Positions 17,985 to 25,975 of a stretch of 64,000 nt of DNA are shown piece by piece. The notes beneath the pieces are model-generated. The model did not search any database. It was not told where the DNA came from and saw nothing but the letters and a program-made list of their open reading frames with translations. Within the stretch, counting starts at the first letter, position 1. Each line of letters starts with the position of its first letter. The stretch lies in contig JBDVOA010000007.1 in assembly GCA_039969355.1 (NCBI GenBank), forward strand, positions 124,001-188,000, read 5' to 3'. A program made the position numbers and the translations under genes. Source of the stretch: JL08 sp039969355 (GTDB lineage Bacteria; Pseudomonadota; Alphaproteobacteria; Rhodobacterales; Rhodobacteraceae).

Positions 17985-18245
17985 ATGCCCAATATTTCAG
18001 AATTGGCGGCAAAGTTTCCTGCGAACGAATTGACTGTTCACAGGCTCTACTCAAACTCGGAGTCGTTTCGCGCGGTCTATGCCGATTATCTGGAAGCTTC
18101 CAATGCATTGGACTTCTGGCGGTCCAAAACCCCGGCGGCCACCGACAAGATCGAAGATTATCAAAAGATCATGGACGAACTGGAGAAGGAGATGGCCGAC
18201 ATAATTGAGCAAACCGAATGCATTGGTGAGCGCCGACAGCGATAG
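17985..18245 (+). CDS. Small alpha-helical protein of unknown function
   Basis: Protein of 86 residues with no recognised family. It is predicted helical, with a charged C-terminal half (DKIEDYQKIMDELEKEMADI) that looks like a coiled coil. No signal peptide or membrane segment is visible, so it is probably cytoplasmic. It ends 38 bases before the sulfatase start in the same direction, suggesting cotranscription. The composition and operon position support a real gene, but the start ribosome site is weak. It could be an unrecognised partner or regulator of the sulfatase system. Confidence 0.6.
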   Translation: MPNISELAAKFPANELTVHRLYSNSESFRAVYADYLEASNALDFWRSKTPAATDKIEDYQKIMDELEKEMADIIEQTECIGERRQR

Positions 18246-18283
18246 CGATCTCGGCAATGATGCACACAATAAGGAGAGCGAAT

Positions 18284-20056
18284 ATGAGACACAAACGCAA
18301 AAATTCCAGCAAATGCTCAGGATCCGGGTCAATCATCCGCGGGATGAAATCCGTCACTTTCCTGTGTGCAGGGGCGCTCGTTGCGGCGACATTTGTCACA
18401 CCGCAACCTGTTTCCGCTGCGGGGTCGGACAAACCCAACATCCTCTTCATCATGGGGGACGACATCGGCTGGATGCAGCCGTCGATCTACCACCGCGGCC
18501 TCATGGTTGGCGAAACGCCCAACATCGACCGCATTGGCAATGAAGGCGCCATGTTCACCGATTACTATGCAGAGCAGAGCTGCACCGCTGGCCGGAATGC
18601 CTTTTTCACGGGCATGCAACCGCTGCGGACCGGCATGATCATGCCACAGCTGCCCGGCAGCCCGAGCTACCTCAAACCCGGCACGCCGTCGCTTGCCGTG
18701 TTCCTGCGCGATCTCGGTTACAATACCGGCGAGTTCGGTAAGAACCATCTGGGCGATCACACCGATGCCCTTCCGACCGCACATGGCTTTCAGGAGTTCT
18801 GGGGCTACCTCTATCACCTCGATGCTATGCAAGGTGTCAGCTTTCCCGACATCAACAAGTCTCCAACCGTTCAGGGGATCGCGCCGCCATGTAAAAATAC
18901 GCCGGTTCCCGGTCTGCCCGCGATCGCAGGTGCTGTTGATCAGGCGACGACCATCTGCCTGATGCCACCGCGCCCGGTCATCCATTGCACCTCCAGCGAT
19001 GGAACGTCGAAGAACCAAACGTGCAAGGACGAGGGTCCGCTGACACTGGAACGCTCCGAGACGGTCGACGAAGAAATCTCGGCCAAGGTCATCGACTTCC
19101 TCGACCGTAACGACCCTGAGAAGACCGACAAACCCTTCTTTGTCTGGTACAACCCGGCGCGGATGCACGTCACCACTGTCTTGTCGGACAAGTATCTGGA
19201 CATGGTGGGTGAACCGGGCGGCAAGGACTGGGGCGTCAACGAGGCCGGCATGAAACAGATGGACGACAACATCGGCTACGTGTTGAAGAAGCTCGAGGAT
19301 ATGGGCGAGCTCGACAACACCATCATTGCCTTTACCACCGACAACGGGGCTGAAACGATCACATTCCCCGATGGCGGCACCACGCCGTTCAAAGGCGGTA
19401 AGCTAACCACCTGGGAAGGTGGCATGCGCTCACCGATGGTCATTCGCTGGCCTGACAAAATAAAGCCGGGTACCGTGTTGAACGAAACCTTCGCGTCGCT
19501 GGACTGGTTGCCAACGCTGGTCGAAGCCGCCGGAGGGCCAAAGGGCAACGACCTGAAGGCCACAATCGAGAAAGGCGCGTATCCCGATATCGTCAAGACC
19601 ACCCTCGATGGTGTCAATCAGATGGACTACCTGACAGGCAAATCTGACAAGTCGGCGCGTGACCACTTCCTCTACTTCTCGGGCAAAGACCCATCGGCGG
19701 TTCGGTTCAAGAACTGGAAGATGTACTTCGCGATGGTGTCCGATTCACCAGAAGGCTTTACCCGTGGCGTTCAACCCTACCACTGGACGCAGGTCGTGAA
19801 CATCAAACGTGATCCGTTCGAAACGTCGGTTGGCTCTCAGCAAAAAACGCTGTTTGGAATGGGCGGAGCGATTGCCTCACCTTCAACCGCCTATGTCTAT
19901 GACTGGAACATCTTGCCGATCGGCCAGCAATTGTGGCTGCGGCATCTGCTGAGCTACAAGGACTTCCCAGCGATGCAGGACCCGGCCAGTTACAACCTGG
20001 AAGCGGTCATACAGCGGGTCAAACTGATGAACACGTCCAGTCACGCGGGCCAGTAG
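18284..20056 (+). CDS. Exported arylsulfatase, Cys-type
   Basis: Type I sulfatase of 590 residues, hydrolysing an organic sulfate ester. The start at 18284 is set by AAGGAG 7 nt upstream. A long n-region precedes the signal core around residues 22-45 (cleavage near VSAA-GS), so export to the periplasm is likely, with an inner Met-21 as alternative start. NILFIMGDDIGW holds the metal-binding Asp pair (residues 59-60). CTAGR at 100-104 is the CxAxR signature whose Cys-100 must be oxidised to formylglycine. GEFGKNHLGDH holds the Lys/His active-site pair, and FTTDNGAE the second metal site. A formylglycine-generating enzyme gene is not in the window. A HAD hydrolase gene follows. Confidence 0.93.
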   Translation: MRHKRKNSSKCSGSGSIIRGMKSVTFLCAGALVAATFVTPQPVSAAGSDKPNILFIMGDDIGWMQPSIYHRGLMVGETPNIDRIGNEGAMFTDYYAEQSCTAGRNAFFTGMQPLRTGMIMPQLPGSPSYLKPGTPSLAVFLRDLGYNTGEFGKNHLGDHTDALPTAHGFQEFWGYLYHLDAMQGVSFPDINKSPTVQGIAPPCKNTPVPGLPAIAGAVDQATTICLMPPRPVIHCTSSDGTSKNQTCKDEGPLTLERSETVDEEISAKVIDFLDRNDPEKTDKPFFVWYNPARMHVTTVLSDKYLDMVGEPGGKDWGVNEAGMKQMDDNIGYVLKKLEDMGELDNTIIAFTTDNGAETITFPDGGTTPFKGGKLTTWEGGMRSPMVIRWPDKIKPGTVLNETFASLDWLPTLVEAAGGPKGNDLKATIEKGAYPDIVKTTLDGVNQMDYLTGKSDKSARDHFLYFSGKDPSAVRFKNWKMYFAMVSDSPEGFTRGVQPYHWTQVVNIKRDPFETSVGSQQKTLFGMGGAIASPSTAYVYDWNILPIGQQLWLRHLLSYKDFPAMQDPASYNLEAVIQRVKLMNTSSHAGQ

Positions 20057-20395
20057 CATCTGCTTGAAGTTTGCTCACAAACATCATGCCGCGGCGGCAT
20101 TTTCTGAAATGTCGGCGCGGCAAATAGCTAAAAAATTGGATCGAATGCTCGCGTGAGACGGGTTCTGGCCAGATATGCAAAGAGGCATCTGCTCCACGAA
20201 ATCACTGTGAAACACACAACGGCAAAACGGATAAAACGGCGTTCCCCGTCGAGAATGCCAATCAAAAAACAGCGAAAGAACGCGACAGGGACGGTTGAAA
20301 TGTTGAAATTCAGGTTGGCACCGGGCGCGCGGCCTGCCTCAAATCAGAAAGACGGTGTTCAAGTCATCTTGCCAAAACTTGAACTGGAGTGGACA
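20057..20395. other. Spacer between sulfatase and HAD genes
   Basis: 339 bases holding the terminator candidate at 20086 and the HAD ribosome site at 20386. The HAD frame is open back to 20153, but that leader is basic, lacks a signal peptide and has no ribosome site, so it is treated as untranslated. Confidence 0.5.
20086..20103 (+). terminator. Possible terminator after the arylsulfatase gene
   Basis: ATGCC pairs with GGCAT around GCGGC (a tighter 7-bp variant is also possible), followed by TTTTC. It lies 30 bases after the stop codon. The stem is short, so partial read-through to the HAD gene is possible. Confidence 0.5.
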
Positions 20396-21445
20396 ATGTG
20401 TAAACGAAACAGCTTTTCAATTGAATATCGCAGCATTCTTCAGATCTTCGCTGCGATTGTCATTATTGCATTGCCAGCGTCGGGAATTGCTCTGGCTGAT
20501 CCGTTGCCATCCTGGAACGACGGGGCCGCGAAACAGGCGATCCTTGATCTCGTTAAAAAGACAACCAAGCAAGGCAGCGAATACTTTGTTGCGCCAGAAG
20601 ACCGGATTGCCACATTCGATCAGGATGGAACGACCTGGGTGTCACATCCGCTCTACGGCCAGGCCCTGTTTGCACTGGACCGGGTGAAAGAAATGGCTCC
20701 GCGGCACCCCGAATGGAAAGAGGACGAGCCCTTCAAATCAGTTCTGAGCGGCGACCGCGCTGCAATGGCCGAATTCACAGAGCATGATTGGATGGAGATC
20801 GTCGCCGTTACCCATTCAGGCATGGGCACCGCTGGATTTGAGAGCCTCGTAGCCGCTTGGTTGCCGACATCCCGCAACCCGGCCTTTGACGCGCCGGTCA
20901 CCGATTTGGTTTATCAGCCGATGATCGAGGTCATGACGTATCTTCGCGCCAATGGCTTTCGCACTTTTATAGTAACCGGCGGCGGACAAGAGTTTGTCAG
21001 GGTCTATGCGCAGGATGTCTACGGCATACCCCCGGAACAGGTCGTCGGATCCAGCATCGTCACCAAATTCGAGATGGTGGACGGCGTTCCGGCGCTGGTG
21101 CGGGATCCCAAGGTATTCTTTATCAACGACAAGGGTGGAAAAGCCGTCGGCATCAACCTGTTCATCGGCAAACGCCCCATGATCGCCTTTGGCAACTCTG
21201 ACGGTGACAAGGAAATGCTGCAATGGACAACCGCGGGCGAGGGTGCGCGTCTGGGTTTTCTTGTGTTGCACGACGACGCGGAGCGCGAACTGGCTTATGG
21301 ACCAGCAAACGGGCTGCCCGACACCAAGGTCGGAACATTCAGCCAGTCGCTGATGAACACTGCCAAGGAAAGCGGCTGGATCGTCATCAGCATGAAGAAC
21401 GACTGGAAAACAATCTTCGCGGGGGATATTAAGATTGCTAAGTGA
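20396..21445 (+). CDS. Exported HAD-superfamily hydrolase (phosphatase-like)
   Basis: Protein of 349 residues. ATG 20396 is chosen because GGAG lies 6 nt upstream and a signal peptide follows directly (ILQIFAAIVIIALPASGIALA, cleavage before DP). The HAD nucleophile motif is FDQDGTTW (Asp-75 nucleophile, Asp-77 acid/base). Motif II is FIVTGGGQEFVR, the Lys region is near GKRPMIAFGNSDGDKEM, and that same segment contains the acidic metal-binding motif. Exported HAD phosphatases next to sulfatases suggest joint removal of sulfate and phosphate from extracellular organic matter, but the substrate is not known. Remnants of a further sulfatase lie just downstream. Confidence 0.88.
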   Translation: MCKRNSFSIEYRSILQIFAAIVIIALPASGIALADPLPSWNDGAAKQAILDLVKKTTKQGSEYFVAPEDRIATFDQDGTTWVSHPLYGQALFALDRVKEMAPRHPEWKEDEPFKSVLSGDRAAMAEFTEHDWMEIVAVTHSGMGTAGFESLVAAWLPTSRNPAFDAPVTDLVYQPMIEVMTYLRANGFRTFIVTGGGQEFVRVYAQDVYGIPPEQVVGSSIVTKFEMVDGVPALVRDPKVFFINDKGGKAVGINLFIGKRPMIAFGNSDGDKEMLQWTTAGEGARLGFLVLHDDAERELAYGPANGLPDTKVGTFSQSLMNTAKESGWIVISMKNDWKTIFAGDIKIAK

Positions 21446-21474
21446 TCACTTCCTCAAACACTCGGACAATGACC

Positions 21475-21645
21475 CTGTCGGTGGTGCACTTCAAAAACTG
21501 GAAGCTGTACTTCGCCGTAGCCTCCGATTCATCGGATGGCTTTTCATCGGGCGATCAGCCCTCCCACTGTGCGAAGGACGTGAACATCAAGTGCGGTCGT
21601 TTCGAGACCTCTTTGGAAGCATTAAGCCGCGCCGATATTTATTAA
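21475..21645 (+). pseudogene. C-terminal remnant of a second sulfatase
   Basis: The plus frame reads VVHFKNWKLYFAVASDSSDG, then KDVNIKCGRFETS. This aligns with the intact sulfatase upstream (VRFKNWKMYFAMVSDSPEGF and VVNIKRDPFETS). DNA similarity is also visible, for example AACTGGAAG.TGTACTTCGC in both. The copy starts about 30 bases after the HAD stop and ends at a TAA at 21645, well short of the normal C-terminus. No catalytic part remains. It indicates that a sulfatase gene once followed the HAD gene. Confidence 0.75.
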
Positions 21646-21976
21646 ATAGTCAGTGCGTCAAGTTGCAGGCCACAACATTTAGCCGATTGTTTATGTTGGT
21701 TGGTTCTTCGCCAGATGTGCAGCACGAAACGTGCTCTACTAAATACATGGTGAATAAGCCTGCCATACGAGTTTGGATGAATATTTTAACTGTAAAACAG
21801 AGAGGAAGGCGGCTCATTTGCTCTGCAAAAACGGGTGTCGCCCAAGCAAAAATCCGGATCACAGCCGCTGCCGCGACCCGAAATCGCGCTCGGGTGGTTT
21901 GATCGGTGAGAGAGACAACAGAAACAACAAAGAGAGGGAATTCAACTTGGGAAATTTCGGATTTGGAGGTTTGAAA
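21646..21976. other. Intergenic before the small secreted protein gene
   Basis: 331 AT-richer bases. The frame of the next gene is open upstream to 21773, but that part is basic and repetitive in codon use and lacks a ribosome site. No other gene seen. Confidence 0.4.
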
Positions 21977-22450
21977 ATGGGAAACAATGTTAACACGGTG
22001 AAAGAACCACGACGGTTTTGGCATCGAACCACTCGCTATGAATCATGGCATAGGCAGGCGGCCAAGGGCATAGCCATTTCGCTTCTGTCAGTCGCCTTGC
22101 TCGCCGCACCTCAAAGCGCGTCGGCGTGGCAGTCGTTCAATGGGATGGAAGTCAATAAGGTCAACGACAACGTCTTCGAAGTCTTCCCGAAAAACATGGA
22201 CGCACCTAACGGTACGCATTATTGGTGTGCCGCAGCACAGTTTGCAGAAGGGCAATTGCGCGCCAAATCCGGAGAAATTTATGTGGTCCGAGGCTTAGGG
22301 CCCGCCGAAACCGCGGACCACCCCGGGGCAGTCCAGTTTACGCTGGATGCGTCTGCAGCGGGCGTCACTCCGGGATCTATGGCCAGAGACGAGAACAGAT
22401 TCAACACAGGCGAACATATGAACATGGGGCAGGCGCATATGAACTGCTAG
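21977..22450 (+). CDS. Small secreted protein of unknown function
   Basis: Protein of 157 residues. GGAGG 7 nt before ATG 21977 sets the start. The N-terminus has a basic stretch and a hydrophobic core (GIAISLLSVALLAAPQSASA) with likely cleavage before WQ. The mature part of about 110 residues contains FEVFPKNMDAPNGTHYWCAA and GEIYVVRGLGPAETADHPGA. Only two Cys are present, one near the middle (HYWCAAAQF) and one as the last residue (HMNC). No family was recognised. It follows the sulfatase and HAD genes in the same direction and may belong to the same exported system. Confidence 0.7.
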   Translation: MGNNVNTVKEPRRFWHRTTRYESWHRQAAKGIAISLLSVALLAAPQSASAWQSFNGMEVNKVNDNVFEVFPKNMDAPNGTHYWCAAAQFAEGQLRAKSGEIYVVRGLGPAETADHPGAVQFTLDASAAGVTPGSMARDENRFNTGEHMNMGQAHMNC

Positions 22451-22703
22451 ACATTGGCCGATCGCCCGAACACATCAATTTCTTGCTCCCGAGGTGAATA
22501 TCCTAAATGACGGGCTGCGGCGCACCTCGGCGCCCTTTCGCAGAAAGCCAGAGTTCGGCCGTTTTGGGGGTGCAAAATAGTGCTGCAGTCGCATTTTCAT
22601 TCTATTTTGGGTGACTGCTTCGGGATTATTTCGTTGAAAAACTCTTCCTTGATCGACGGGCAAGTCGCTGATTCAATCGCCGTATTGAATGGGAGATTGA
22701 GCG
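22451..22703. other. Intergenic, probable left end of a decayed insertion sequence
   Basis: About 250 bases between the secreted protein gene and the transposase remnant. The stretch just before 22704 probably is the left non-coding end of that IS, but no inverted repeat partner survives to prove it. Confidence 0.4.
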
Positions 22704-22850
22704 ATGATGGGACCGAAGCAGGAAGCTCAGGCGGCTTTGTTCTACGAGTTCTCGCCGGAGGTTCATGTCCCACAAGATCACCTCCTTCGGTCAATTGACC
22801 GGTTTGTCGATCTGGGCGGTATCCGCACCTGTCTGGCAGATTACTATAGC
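22704..22850 (+). pseudogene. N-terminal remnant of an IS1182-like (DUF772) transposase
   Basis: From ATG 22704 the plus strand reads MMGPKQEAQAALFYEFSPEV then HVPQDHLLRSIDRFVDLGGI, the conserved N-terminus of IS1182-type transposases. After about 49 codons the match ends abruptly at 22850, where aldehyde dehydrogenase-derived DNA begins. The frame then stops at 22878. The rest of the element, about 400 codons plus its right end, is missing. Confidence 0.75.
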
Positions 22851-23000
22851 CATAAGATGATCCTTTTCGGCCAGTGAACGGGGCATGGAAATCCATGCCA
22901 GCGCTGCACCGAACTTGCGTCCGACAGGTGTGGAACCGGTGAAAGTGACGCTTGAGACCTTGGGGTGTGAAACGATCGTCTACCCGGTTTCAGCGCCCCT
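22851..23000 (-). pseudogene. Mosaic fragment of the aldehyde dehydrogenase gene
   Basis: Bases 22851-22903 match 12581-12633 (about 2 differences in 53), and 22904-23000 match 13241-13337 (about 6 differences in 97). The two pieces are joined at a shared CAGCG, so about 607 bases of the parent gene are missing. The minus strand encodes MDFHAPFTGRKGSSYG as in the intact enzyme at 12507-13952. No function can remain. The orientation is the same as the parent gene. Confidence 0.8.
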
Positions 23001-23055
23001 GGGCTCGAAACCACGCCGCACCTCTTTTGACTAGGCAACGAAACCACGACCTTGC

Positions 23056-23724
23056 TTACAAATGGCGCAAGCGATGTTTGCTCAGTAGCTCGACGAGGAT
23101 TGCCTTGGCGTGCTGGCGGTGCTGCCGGTGGCAATCTCGGGCGGTTTCAGCGTCGCCATCCTGGATCGCCTGATAGACAGTGCGGTGATCCTTGTTCGAC
23201 TTCGTGGGCAAGGGGCGCATGAAAAGTGTTGAGGTTCGTGCTCGGCGCACTTGATCGCTCATCATGCCGGCGATGCCCTGAATGCGACTGTTGCCGCCGA
23301 GACGTACGAGTTCGGCATGAAAGCGATCATCGGCCTCGGCCCATGCATCAAGGTCGGTGGAGTCGATTGCTGCTTCCATGTCTTCAATCGCACGTGCCAG
23401 CGCGGCAAGGTCCTCTTTATCGTGGTCGGAGGTTGCGGCACGCTCTGCCGCATGGCTCTCCAATTCGGTGAGAACATCGTAGATCTCGGCCATGTCGTCA
23501 GGCGATAGAGGTAGGATGCGCACGCCCTTTCGGGGGCGCAATTCCAGCAATCCCTGGCCTTCAAGCTTCAGAACAGCCTCGCGGACAGGAGTGCGAGACA
23601 TTTCCAGTAAGTCAGCCAACTCGGATTCCAGATGGTCCGTTCCTGCTGCAAGTTCCCCCGAGAATATTCTTGCACGGAGTTCCTGAATGGCTCGCTGTGA
23701 ATTGGAAAGGGCTTTCACTGACAT
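23056..23724 (-). CDS. GntR family transcriptional regulator, FCD subfamily
   Basis: Regulator of 222 residues. The winged helix spans about residues 8-75 (IQELRARIFSGELAAGTDHL, ELADLLEMSRTPVREAVLKL). The FCD domain follows with an Asp/His metal-site pattern (DDRFHAELVRLGGN, and CHRQHRQHAKAIL near the end). Its start overlaps the end of the oxidoreductase gene by 10 bases, so it is the last gene of a three-gene minus-strand operon with a decarboxylating dehydrogenase and a Gfo/Idh/MocA oxidoreductase. It probably controls that operon from a site near 25926. Confidence 0.9.
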   Translation of the reverse strand: MSVKALSNSQRAIQELRARIFSGELAAGTDHLESELADLLEMSRTPVREAVLKLEGQGLLELRPRKGVRILPLSPDDMAEIYDVLTELESHAAERAATSDHDKEDLAALARAIEDMEAAIDSTDLDAWAEADDRFHAELVRLGGNSRIQGIAGMMSDQVRRARTSTLFMRPLPTKSNKDHRTVYQAIQDGDAETARDCHRQHRQHAKAILVELLSKHRLRHL

Positions 23725-24761
23725 TTACGGTCTGACTCCTGAAGAACCTGTTTATGACCGTGTTCGGCAGACTCGTAGATTGCCGCCTCGATCTCCTCAA
23801 CAATAAGATAGTCCTTAGCAATGTTCTCGAGGTTTGCTCCGTCAAGGATGCCTGCGATGACATGGGATTGAAGGGCGTGGACGCAATCACCGCCAAACCC
23901 GTCTCCTGTTCCCGCAGGCAACAGTACCATTGTGTCCGAGGCACCAAAAAGGCGGAGGCGGACCGCGCCATCACCGTGCAGCCTGATTGTGCCTTTCGTC
24001 CCTTCGATCAAGGCCTCACCCATGGTGCAGCGGAGGTTTTCAGCATCATGATCAAGATGCCGGTTTCCGTCGAACAACGCTCGCACACCGCCGGGGTGCT
24101 CAAAAAGTATAAACCCCGCGTCCTCTCCGGCAATAACTGGGTTGATGCGACGCAGATCGGCGTAGACTGAGAGAGGGTTTCCTAACAAAAACCGGAAAGT
24201 ATCGATCCAGTGGACGGCTGTTTCGTGCACGAGAAACCGTTCCATTCTCTGGAAATAGGGTTGGCGATCCAGATAAGCGTCCCGCCCTTGGCCGTCGCCA
24301 GGCCGCAAGCGGAACGTGACTTGGTGTACTTTTCCCACGTCGCCCCGGTCCAACGCCTGCTTAATTGTGCGATACCATGGTTGGAAGCGAAAGTTTTCAT
24401 GCACGATTACACTGGCGCCTGCGGCTTCGGCCTCCTGCGTAATTTGCCTAGCCTCGTTCACATCACGACAGAAGGGCTTCTGGCAAATGATCCAATTGAT
24501 GCCCGCTGACAGGGCGGCTCGAATGGCTTCAGCATGGGCTACAGGCGGCAAGATGACATCGAGGAGGTCGGGCGACTGCTCCGCCAGCATTTGTTTCAGA
24601 TCGGAATAGGCCGACAGGCCGGTCGCTTTGGCCTTCTCAAGGTCGCGATCGCAGGACCCCACAAGGACCACGCGATCCATTCTGGCCCAACTGCCGTAGT
24701 GGTACTGGCTGAAATACCCGGCGCCGACGCAAGCGACCTTCAGAGTGGCTCCTACCGTCAT
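23715..24761 (-). CDS. Gfo/Idh/MocA family oxidoreductase
   Basis: NAD(P)-dependent oxidoreductase of 348 residues. The Rossmann start is LKVACVGAGYFSQYHYGSWA (GxGxxG). DLLDVILPPVAHAEAIRAAL matches the nucleotide-binding edge, WIICQKPFCRDVNEA contains the EKP-like motif with Gln in place of the usual Glu, and VHETAVHWIDTFRFLLG carries the conserved His region. Members act on sugars, inositols or related polyols. Its ATG overlaps the stop of the upstream dehydrogenase by 4 bases (ATGA). With the GntR gene it makes a small catabolic operon. Confidence 0.9.
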   Translation of the reverse strand: MTVGATLKVACVGAGYFSQYHYGSWARMDRVVLVGSCDRDLEKAKATGLSAYSDLKQMLAEQSPDLLDVILPPVAHAEAIRAALSAGINWIICQKPFCRDVNEARQITQEAEAAGASVIVHENFRFQPWYRTIKQALDRGDVGKVHQVTFRLRPGDGQGRDAYLDRQPYFQRMERFLVHETAVHWIDTFRFLLGNPLSVYADLRRINPVIAGEDAGFILFEHPGGVRALFDGNRHLDHDAENLRCTMGEALIEGTKGTIRLHGDGAVRLRLFGASDTMVLLPAGTGDGFGGDCVHALQSHVIAGILDGANLENIAKDYLIVEEIEAAIYESAEHGHKQVLQESDRKCQ

Positions 24762-25849
24762 GTGACGAAAAGCGTATCTAACACGGCGTTGGCCGCGGCC
24801 TCAGTGCCCGCGCTGCCGCCAAGATCCCGTGTCAGCACAAGTCCACGCGCGACCACTTCTTCAGTAGCATCCCGCAACCGCCTGGCGTCCTTACACAGAG
24901 CGGAGTTGTCGTGTTTGATGCCCAACCAATCGAGCATCATTGCGGCAGAGAGTATCATGGCGAACGGGTTGGCCAGACCTTTGCCTGCGATATCGGGTGC
25001 TGAGCCGTGGCACGGTTGAAATACCGCGTGTTCCAATCCGATATCTGCCGACGGTGCGAGCCCCAGCCCGCCCATAAGGCCAGCCCCGAGGTCGGACAAA
25101 ATGTCACCGAACATGTTCTCGGTCACCAGTACATCGAATTCCCAGGGCTTTTGAATCATCCAAAGAGCGGTCGCGTCCACATAGGCATGATCTGCGGACA
25201 GATCAGGATTGCGAGCTGCCTCAGCATCGAACATCTCGCGGAAGAAGGCGAAAGCGCGGAACACGTTGGCCTTGTCGACACAAGTGACACGACCCTGGCC
25301 ACGCAACGCTTCCTTTCGTGTTCTGGCCAATTCGAATGCGAAGCGAAACAGTTTTTCGGAAACGTCGCGAGTAATAAGCAAAGTCTCTCGCGCCTCGTCC
25401 TGGGTCACTTCCCCGCGACCCTGCGTATAAAAAAGCCCTTCGGTACTCTCGCGGATCAAGACGAAATCTATCTCACGGTCGGCGGGAATGTTGAGCGGGG
25501 TTTTTTGGCCTGATTTGACCCTCACGGGGCGCACGCCTGCAAATAGCCCGAGCGCTTTACGCAGGTCAATCTGGGGTGAGATCTCGGTACCGTCTCCATA
25601 ACGTACATTAGGAAGTCCCATCGCGGCTAAGAGGATCGCATCCGAATTACGGGCGATTTGCATGGAGGTTTCTGGCAGCGATTCTCCCGTTCGGAAGTAA
25701 TGCGCCGCCCCAGCGGGTGCGTCGACAAAATTGAAAGCATAGCCGTCTGAGGCCCTAGATACGTGCTCTAAGATTGCAAGCGTCGGGGCCATAATTTCAG
25801 GGCCAATTCCGTCGCCGCTGAACACCGCTATGTCGAAAGTTTTGTTCAT
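24758..25849 (-). CDS. Isopropylmalate/tartrate dehydrogenase-like decarboxylating dehydrogenase
   Basis: Mg- and NAD-dependent beta-decarboxylating dehydrogenase of 363 residues, in the isocitrate/isopropylmalate/tartrate dehydrogenase family. It starts MNKTFDIAVFSGDGIGPEIM. FVLIRESTEGLFYTQGRGEV is the substrate and cofactor loop, VDATALWMIQKPWEFDVLVT and ENMFGDILSDLGAGLMGGLG carry the metal-binding Asp residues, and FQPCHGSAPDIAGKGLANPF is the NAD loop. ATG 25849 is preferred to a TTG at 25900 because a GGAAAGAGA site lies upstream and homology begins there. Leucine synthesis genes are absent nearby, so a catabolic role on a hydroxy diacid is more likely. Confidence 0.88.
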   Translation of the reverse strand: MNKTFDIAVFSGDGIGPEIMAPTLAILEHVSRASDGYAFNFVDAPAGAAHYFRTGESLPETSMQIARNSDAILLAAMGLPNVRYGDGTEISPQIDLRKALGLFAGVRPVRVKSGQKTPLNIPADREIDFVLIRESTEGLFYTQGRGEVTQDEARETLLITRDVSEKLFRFAFELARTRKEALRGQGRVTCVDKANVFRAFAFFREMFDAEAARNPDLSADHAYVDATALWMIQKPWEFDVLVTENMFGDILSDLGAGLMGGLGLAPSADIGLEHAVFQPCHGSAPDIAGKGLANPFAMILSAAMMLDWLGIKHDNSALCKDARRLRDATEEVVARGLVLTRDLGGSAGTEAAANAVLDTLFVT

Positions 25850-25925
25850 TCTGGGGTCTCTTTCCGCAACTGGATCTGGACGATTTTTCGACTTAGCCAA
25901 CTCAAAAGTTGATAAGTATTATTTA

Positions 25926-25935
25926 ATGCATGCAT
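25926..25935. promoter_or_regulatory. ATGCATGCAT palindrome, candidate operator
   Basis: A perfect 10-bp palindrome in an AT-rich stretch lies 77 bases upstream of the dehydrogenase start, in the divergent region with the TctA remnant. GntR/FCD regulators bind such short palindromes. The link to the regulator at 23056 is inferred. Confidence 0.35.
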
Positions 25936-25975
25936 ATATAAATGCAATAATAAATACGTTATCTTTGAGAGGATT

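Noticed and set aside
18329..19168. Minus-strand frame of 279 codons
   Set aside because: Antisense to the arylsulfatase gene.
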